From positions 647 to 9,520 of the forward strand of contig DEHU01000287.1 of the NCBI GenBank assembly GCA_002352125.1: a stretch of 8,874 nucleotides of DNA, given 5' to 3'. This DNA is from Competibacteraceae bacterium UBA2792. GTDB taxonomy: Bacteria > Pseudomonadota > Gammaproteobacteria > Competibacterales > Competibacteraceae. The translations under genes were made by a program, and so were the position numbers. Of this stretch, positions 5,332-8,874 are shown one piece after another. The stretch's first letter is position 1, and each line of letters starts with the position of its first letter. The notes beneath the pieces were generated by a model, which worked only from the letters and a program-made list of their open reading frames with translations, had not been told where the DNA came from and did not search any database.

Positions 5332-7011
5332 ATGCTGACCCAATTGCGCATCCGCGATTTCGCCATCGTCGAGGCACTGGAGTTGGAGTTGGCGGCGGGG
5401 ATGACCGCCGTGACCGGCGAAACCGGCGCCGGCAAATCCATCCTGATCGATGCCATCGGTTTGCTGCTGGGCGACCGGGCCGATAGCGGCACCGTCCGCC
5501 GAGGCGCGGAACGGACCGACATCAGCGCCGTGTTCGAGCTGGCCCCCTTGCCGGCGGCCCGCGCCTGGCTGGCCGAGCGCGACCTCGGCGACGAAGGGGA
5601 ATGCCATCTGCGGCGGGTCGTCGCCAGCAATGGCCGTTCGCGCAACTACATCAACGGCGTACCCCAGCCGGCCCAAGCCTTGCGCGAGCTGGGAGAATTG
5701 CTGGTGGACATTCACGGCCAGCACGAACACCAGTCTTTGCTGCGACGCGAGGCCCAGCGGCAATTGCTGGACGATTACGCCGGCAACCAAGCGCTCGCCA
5801 CCGAACTGGAAAACCGCTACCGGACCTTGAACCGCCTGCGGCAGGAATGGCGGGACTTGCGCCAAGCCAGCAACGAGCGCGACGCCCGGCTGGACATCCT
5901 GCGCCATCATTTGCGAGAACTGACGGCGCTGAATCTGGCCGAAGGCGAAATCGCGGAGCTCGAATCCGAACACCGGTGTTTGGCCAACGCCAGCCAGTTG
6001 TCGGAAACCGGCCAGCGCGTGCTGAGCTGGCTGACCGAAGGCGACGAAAATTCCATCGCCGACCGCCTCGACCAAGGTTTGCGCGAACTGGACGCTCTAA
6101 GCCGGTTGGACGCGCGTCTCGTCCCGGCGGGCGAGCTGCTCGATGCCGCCCTGATTCAGATCCGGGAAGCCAGCGGCGAACTCCGCAGTTACGTGCAAGA
6201 TCTCGATCTCGACCCCGAGCATCTGACGCAGGTGGAGCAACGGTTGGCCGCTGCCCATCAACTCGCCCGCAAACATCGCATCGCGGCCGAGGAATTGCCG
6301 GCTCTGCGCGGGCGGTTCGAGACCGAACTGGACGCGCTCGAACACAGCGAAACCCGGCTAGAGGATTTGCGGCAAGCCGTTCAAGACGCGCTGGCGACTT
6401 ACCGGTCCGACGCCGAACGGTTGAGCGCGCGACGCGTGGCGGCAGCACGAGAATTGGGCGAACGGGTATCCGCAGCGCTGACGGGGCTGGGCATGCCGGG
6501 CGGACGTTTCGCCATCGCGCTGGAGCGGCTGGACAAACCCACGCCGGCTGGCCTGGAAACCGTGGAATTCCAGGTCAGCGCCAATCCCGGCCAGCCGCTG
6601 CGACCCTTGGCCAAAGTCGCATCCGGCGGCGAACTGTCGCGCATCAGCCTGGCGATCCAAGTCATCGCCGCCCACGCCGCCCGCATCCCGACGCTCATCT
6701 TCGACGAGGTGGATACCGGCATCGGCGGCGGCGTGGCAGAAGTGGTCGGCCGGCAACTGCGAACGCTGGGCCAAAGCCGGCAGGTACTCTGCGTCACGCA
6801 TCTGCCACAAGTCGCGGCGCAGGCGCACCAGCAACTCAAGGTAGAAAAACGGATCGACGGCGAGAATACGCACACCCAGGTCTTGCCGTTGGATACGGAC
6901 GAGCGGGTGACGGAAATCGCCCGCATGCTGGGTGGACTAGAATTGACGGCCAACACCTTGGCGCATGCCAGGGAAATGGTGGAGAAAGCAGCTTCGTCCG
7001 CCGCTGGCTAA
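5332..7011 (+). CDS. recN: DNA repair protein RecN
   Basis: RecN is a cytoplasmic SMC-like ATPase acting in RecA-dependent double-strand break repair. The 559 residues compare with 553 in E. coli. Walker A is GETGAGKS at 29-36, within an N-terminal half-domain starting MLTQLRIRDFAIVEALELEL. A middle region of about 155-400 is rich in Leu, Glu, Arg and Ala and fits the antiparallel coiled coil. The C-terminal half-domain carries the ABC signature ASGGELSR (430-437), Walker B LIFDEVDTG (455-463) and the switch histidine H490 in CVTHLPQ. The ATG lies ten bases after the nadK stop, with no clear ribosome site of its own, which suggests translational coupling. I see no LexA-type box immediately upstream. 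Its stop codon overlaps that of the convergent fur gene. A 642-codon frame overlaps it in another phase, but it is Arg/Pro-rich composition shadow. Confidence 0.97.
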   Translation: MLTQLRIRDFAIVEALELELAAGMTAVTGETGAGKSILIDAIGLLLGDRADSGTVRRGAERTDISAVFELAPLPAARAWLAERDLGDEGECHLRRVVASNGRSRNYINGVPQPAQALRELGELLVDIHGQHEHQSLLRREAQRQLLDDYAGNQALATELENRYRTLNRLRQEWRDLRQASNERDARLDILRHHLRELTALNLAEGEIAELESEHRCLANASQLSETGQRVLSWLTEGDENSIADRLDQGLRELDALSRLDARLVPAGELLDAALIQIREASGELRSYVQDLDLDPEHLTQVEQRLAAAHQLARKHRIAAEELPALRGRFETELDALEHSETRLEDLRQAVQDALATYRSDAERLSARRVAAARELGERVSAALTGLGMPGGRFAIALERLDKPTPAGLETVEFQVSANPGQPLRPLAKVASGGELSRISLAIQVIAAHAARIPTLIFDEVDTGIGGGVAEVVGRQLRTLGQSRQVLCVTHLPQVAAQAHQQLKVEKRIDGENTHTQVLPLDTDERVTEIARMLGGLELTANTLAHAREMVEKAASSAAG

Positions 7012-7475
7012 TTTTCTCCCCGCACTACCCGCCCATCGAACTCCTCGCCTTCGGTGGGGCGATGAGGGCAGTCGGGACGGCTACAGTGGCAGTAGAGAAT
7101 CAGGCAATGCTCGGTCAGCTCGAACCCGAGCCGTTGGGCGATCGCTCGCTGCCGCCGTTCGATTTCTTCGTCGCAAAACTCTTCGATCCGCCCGCATTCC
7201 AGGCACAAGATATGGTCGTGGTGCTCGCCCTGATTCAGCTCGAACACCGAATGCCCACCCTCGAAATGGTGGCGCTTAACCAAACCGGCCGACTCGAACT
7301 GAGTCAACACCCGATAAACGGTCGCCAAGCCGATTTCTTCGCCGGAATCGATCAGCGCTCGATAGATCGCTTCGGCCGTCATGTGCATGCTGTCCTGCTG
7401 TTGCAGCATATCGAGAATTTTCATGCGCGGCAGCGTGACCTTCAGGCCCGCTTGCTTAAGTTCTTTAGAGCCCAC
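7008..7475 (-). CDS. fur: Ferric uptake regulator Fur
   Basis: Fur is the iron-sensing repressor that binds Fur boxes when loaded with Fe2+ and controls iron uptake and related genes. The 155-residue product aligns along its length with E. coli Fur (148). The winged helix includes LKVTLPRMKILDML (11-24) and the recognition segment EEIGLATVYRVLTQFE (46-61). The metal sites include H85-H86-D87-H88, the CLEC pair C91/C94, and the C-terminal HCSRPDC pair C131/C136. The product starts with GTG at 7475, supported by GGAG eight bases upstream. It is convergent with recN, and the two stop codons overlap within four bases. It is divergent from bamE across a 92-base gap. I see no obvious Fur box in that gap, but a CRP-like dyad is present. 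Confidence 0.97.
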   Translation of the reverse strand: MGSKELKQAGLKVTLPRMKILDMLQQQDSMHMTAEAIYRALIDSGEEIGLATVYRVLTQFESAGLVKRHHFEGGHSVFELNQGEHHDHILCLECGRIEEFCDEEIERRQRAIAQRLGFELTEHCLILYCHCSRPDCPHRPTEGEEFDGRVVRGEN

Positions 7476-7483
7476 GTGGAACT

Positions 7484-7487
7484 CTCC
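7484..7487 (-). promoter_or_regulatory. Ribosome binding site fixing the GTG start of fur
   Basis: The minus strand has GGAG, eight bases, then GTG at 7475. No ATG fits the conserved Fur N terminus, so this site decides the start. Confidence 0.75.
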
Positions 7488-7522
7488 GGGGGATTGCGCT
7501 TACCCACAGGTTGCCGTTGTAC

Positions 7523-7550
7523 GTTATGATGTGATCAAGTTCACGAACAA
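7523..7550 (-). promoter_or_regulatory. Candidate fur promoter
   Basis: On the minus strand, TTGTTC (7550-7545) is followed by a 16-base spacer and CATAAC (7528-7523), each four of six to the sigma-70 consensus. The start would be near 7516, about 40 bases before the GTG. The spacer coincides with the CRP-like dyad. The evidence is weak. Confidence 0.3.
7530..7545. promoter_or_regulatory. CRP/Vfr-like dyad between fur and bamE
   Basis: The sequence reads TGTGA-TCAAGT-TCACG. The CRP consensus core is TGTGA-N6-TCACA, so nine of ten arm positions match with the exact spacer. In E. coli the fur promoter is known to be CRP-responsive, which makes the location plausible. The site would sit between the candidate fur -10 and -35, and on or beside a bamE start, so the direction of any effect cannot be read. 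Confidence 0.4.
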
Positions 7551-7567
7551 CCCGGACCTTGCTTTCC

Positions 7568-7897
7568 ATGCTTCACATGTCCCTACGCGCCGTCGGCGTC
7601 CTGCTGCTGATCCTAACGGTCGGCTGCAAATCGCTAATGCCCAGTTTCTACTCCCCACCGGTCCGCCAGGGCAACTACATCGATCAGGCGATGATCGGCC
7701 AGTTGCATCCCGGCATGACCAAACAGCAAGTTCAACGAATTCTGGGCACTCCGCTGGTTGCCGACCCGTTCCATCAGAACCGTTGGGACTATTACTATCA
7801 ATACGGCAAGGGCAGCAAGATCACTGAACAGCGCCGCATCACGTTATTCTTTAGCGGCGATTTGCTCGACCGCACCGACGATGGCGCAGTAAAATAG
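7568..7897 (+). CDS. bamE: Outer membrane assembly lipoprotein BamE (SmpA/OmlA)
   Basis: BamE is a small lipoprotein of the BAM complex, which folds beta-barrel proteins into the outer membrane. The 109-residue product has a signal peptide with hydrophobic core VGVLLLILTVG and a lipobox ending LTVGC. The acylated cysteine is C20; the E. coli protein has the comparable LTAGC. The mature part shows the family landmarks RQGNYI (33-38), LHPGMTKQQVQRILGTPL (46-63) and DPFHQNRWDYYYQY (66-79), followed by a beta-strand region. ATG 7568 is chosen. TTG 7559 and ATG 7577 are alternatives, and none has a clear ribosome site. It is divergent from fur, as in Pseudomonas, and convergent with rnfH. Confidence 0.95.
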   Translation: MLHMSLRAVGVLLLILTVGCKSLMPSFYSPPVRQGNYIDQAMIGQLHPGMTKQQVQRILGTPLVADPFHQNRWDYYYQYGKGSKITEQRRITLFFSGDLLDRTDDGAVK

Positions 7898-7953
7898 CGC
7901 GTTTGCCCCGACACCGCTCAAACTTCGGTGCGAGCGTTCAGCGAGCTTGACCG

Positions 7954-7965
7954 GCCACCGGTGGC
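7954..7965. repeat. 12-bp palindrome between convergent bamE and rnfH
   Basis: GCCACCGGTGGC is a perfect palindrome in the 82-base gap between the two convergent genes, followed on the plus strand by AGG and seven A. A canonical terminator would have T after the stem in the direction of transcription. Here the T run comes before the stem for the minus-strand transcript. It may be a stem that stops readthrough or protects the 3' end, but termination is not shown. Confidence 0.35.
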
Positions 7966-7979
7966 AGGAAAAAAACGAG

Positions 7980-8324
7980 CTACGCACCATCCGGCCCCAG
8001 ATCGCCGCCACCTTTGCGCATGCGCTTGCCGTCCGCAGCGCGCCTTTTGCGCACCTCCTTGGGATCGGCGAGCAGCGGCCGGTAGATTTCTACCCGGTCG
8101 CCGGGTTGCGTTATGGCTGACAATTTGCTCATTTTGCCAAATACGCCAACCTTGGCGGTTTGGAGCTGGATTTCCGGAAACCGTTCCTGAATGCGCGACT
8201 GGACGATAGCGTGTTCCAGCGTTGTGCCTTCCGGCACTTCGAGGGAGATAATCGTTTGTTCGTCGGGACGAGCGTAAGCGACTTCGACCCGAATCGTGGC
8301 CGGAACCGGATTATCGCTTGCCAT
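7980..8324 (-). CDS. rnfH: RnfH family ubiquitin-like protein (RatB)
   Basis: This is a small protein of the RnfH/UPF0125 family, which has a beta-grasp, ubiquitin-like fold and no firmly established biochemical role. It is called RatB in E. coli because it follows ratA, but an antitoxin function has not been supported as far as I know. The 114 residues (E. coli about 96) contain IRVEVAYA (11-18), KVGVFGKMSKL (58-68) and GDRVEIYRPLLADPKE (75-90). A basic tail (RKRRAADGKRMRK) is followed by a Gly/Asp-rich end. ATG 8324 is preferred over the longer frame from 8354, because GGTGG lies six bases upstream and it starts just before the conserved strand. The gene overlaps the end of ratA by 14 bases, so the two are surely co-translated. 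It converges with bamE. Confidence 0.93.
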   Translation of the reverse strand: MASDNPVPATIRVEVAYARPDEQTIISLEVPEGTTLEHAIVQSRIQERFPEIQLQTAKVGVFGKMSKLSAITQPGDRVEIYRPLLADPKEVRKRRAADGKRMRKGGGDLGPDGA

Positions 8325-8745
8325 ATAAATCCACCGCGCGCTTGCAGAACGCATCTACCAGCGAATTGGCGATCTGCCTGAATACCGGCTCGATCGCTAC
8401 CCGAAGCAGGTTGGAGAATTCAAATTCCAGATCCAGCGACACCTTGCATGCATCGACGCGCAACGGCTCGAAGCGCCAGTAACCTTCCAGGCGCTTGAAA
8501 GGGCCTTCCAGCAAGCGAATGTCGATCATTTTGTGTTTCTGCATGCGGTTGAGAGTCGTGAAAGACTTATGCACTCCCCCTTTTGCCATTTCGATGGTCG
8601 CCCGCAGTTCTTCCTCGCCGTGCGCGAGCACGCGGGCGGACCGGCACCAGGGCAAAAACTGCGGGTAAGCTTCGATGTCGTTGACCAAGGTATACATGTC
8701 GGCCGCCGAGTACAGGACCAGGGCGCTCTTCTTGACGATCGCCAC
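8311..8745 (-). CDS. ratA: START-domain protein RatA (COQ10-like)
   Basis: RatA belongs to the SRPBCC/START superfamily with COQ10-like members. In E. coli it was reported to bind the 50S subunit and hinder 70S assembly. The homologous yeast and alphaproteobacterial proteins are linked to ubiquinone handling, so the physiological role is open. Read from GTG 8745 it has 144 residues, matching E. coli RatA (145). Landmarks are SALVLYSAADMYTLVNDIEA (7-26), YPQFLPWC (27-34), SFTTLNRM (61-68) and EGPFKRLEGYWRF (80-92). A C-terminal helix is followed by AVDLYGKR. An ATG at 8799 would add 18 residues not found in the family, whereas the GTG has GGAG eight bases upstream. It overlaps rnfH by 14 bases. 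In related genomes smpB lies divergently just beyond, outside or at the edge of this window. Confidence 0.93.
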   Translation of the reverse strand: MAIVKKSALVLYSAADMYTLVNDIEAYPQFLPWCRSARVLAHGEEELRATIEMAKGGVHKSFTTLNRMQKHKMIDIRLLEGPFKRLEGYWRFEPLRVDACKVSLDLEFEFSNLLRVAIEPVFRQIANSLVDAFCKRAVDLYGKR

Positions 8746-8874
8746 GACTCGATCTCCGTTGCGGCATGAGCGGTTAAAGATTGAATTTTCGCCGCGCAAG
8801 TTTGGTTGAATCCGCGTCTATCCTCAAGCAGCGCACGCTGGACCATGAACACCAGCGCACCATACCGGGCCGTT
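8746..8874. other. Upstream region of ratA, end of window
   Basis: These 129 bases lead into ratA. I see no strong promoter; the best -35-like word on the minus strand (TTGAGG) has only a poor -10 partner. On the plus strand an ATG at 8845 opens a frame to the window edge (MNTSAPYRAV), with no ribosome site and no similarity to SmpB that I recognise. It cannot be judged from ten codons. Confidence 0.4.
8754..8757 (-). promoter_or_regulatory. Ribosome binding site fixing the GTG start of ratA
   Basis: The minus strand shows GGAG, eight bases, then GTG at 8745. This favours the 144-residue product over the ATG at 8799. Confidence 0.75.

Noticed and set aside
4296..6075. Long minus-strand frames opposite nadK and recN
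   Set aside because: No recognisable domains, biased composition, and they lie antisense to two well-supported genes.
5601..7529. 642-codon plus-strand frame overlapping recN and fur
   Set aside because: Its Arg/Pro/Gly-rich product is typical of a shifted frame in GC-rich DNA. recN in the other frame carries all expected motifs.
8845..8874. Start of a plus-strand gene (possibly smpB) at the window edge
   Set aside because: Only ten codons are visible, with no ribosome site and no resemblance to SmpB. Synteny alone is not enough.

Overview
The window reads as a GC-rich gammaproteobacterial chromosome segment made almost entirely of conserved housekeeping genes. In order it carries the start of dnaK (cut by the window edge), grpE and hrcA on the minus strand, an HD-GYP response regulator on the minus strand, nadK and recN on the plus strand, fur on the minus strand, bamE on the plus strand, and rnfH and ratA on the minus strand. 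The neighbourhood ratA-rnfH / bamE / fur / recN / grpE-dnaK is the arrangement I recall from Pseudomonas. E. coli keeps the nadK-recN-bamE-ratB-ratA part next to grpE. The organism differs from both in having hrcA plus a CIRCE operator, as in Xanthomonadales, some Chromatiales/Methylococcales-type gammaproteobacteria and betaproteobacteria. Genus assignment is not possible from this alone.

Positions 1-2536 form the heat-shock block hrcA-grpE-dnaK, transcribed right to left. A near-perfect CIRCE operator lies on the predicted start site of the hrcA promoter. Two sigma-32-like promoters, both with 14-base spacers, sit in front of grpE and dnaK. This suggests repressor control at the head of the cluster and heat-shock sigma control inside it.

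Positions 2537-3032 hold about 500 bases without a gene. Several related hairpin-forming inverted repeats cluster there. Positions 3033-4169 encode an apparently intact c-di-GMP phosphodiesterase response regulator with no sensor kinase beside it. It looks like an insertion into otherwise conserved synteny. The divergent 252-base gap between it and nadK contains a 12-bp perfect inverted repeat interleaved with a second 8-bp one, which could form a pseudoknot or switching leader.

Positions 4422-7011 are a tight nadK-recN pair (NADP synthesis and DNA break repair). Its end overlaps the convergent fur gene. fur and bamE are divergent and share a 92-base control region with a CRP-like dyad. bamE converges on the overlapping ratA-rnfH pair, whose start is fixed by a good ribosome binding site before a GTG.

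No mobile element, tRNA, rRNA, CRISPR array or defence system is visible. The interesting material is regulatory rather than a new protein system.
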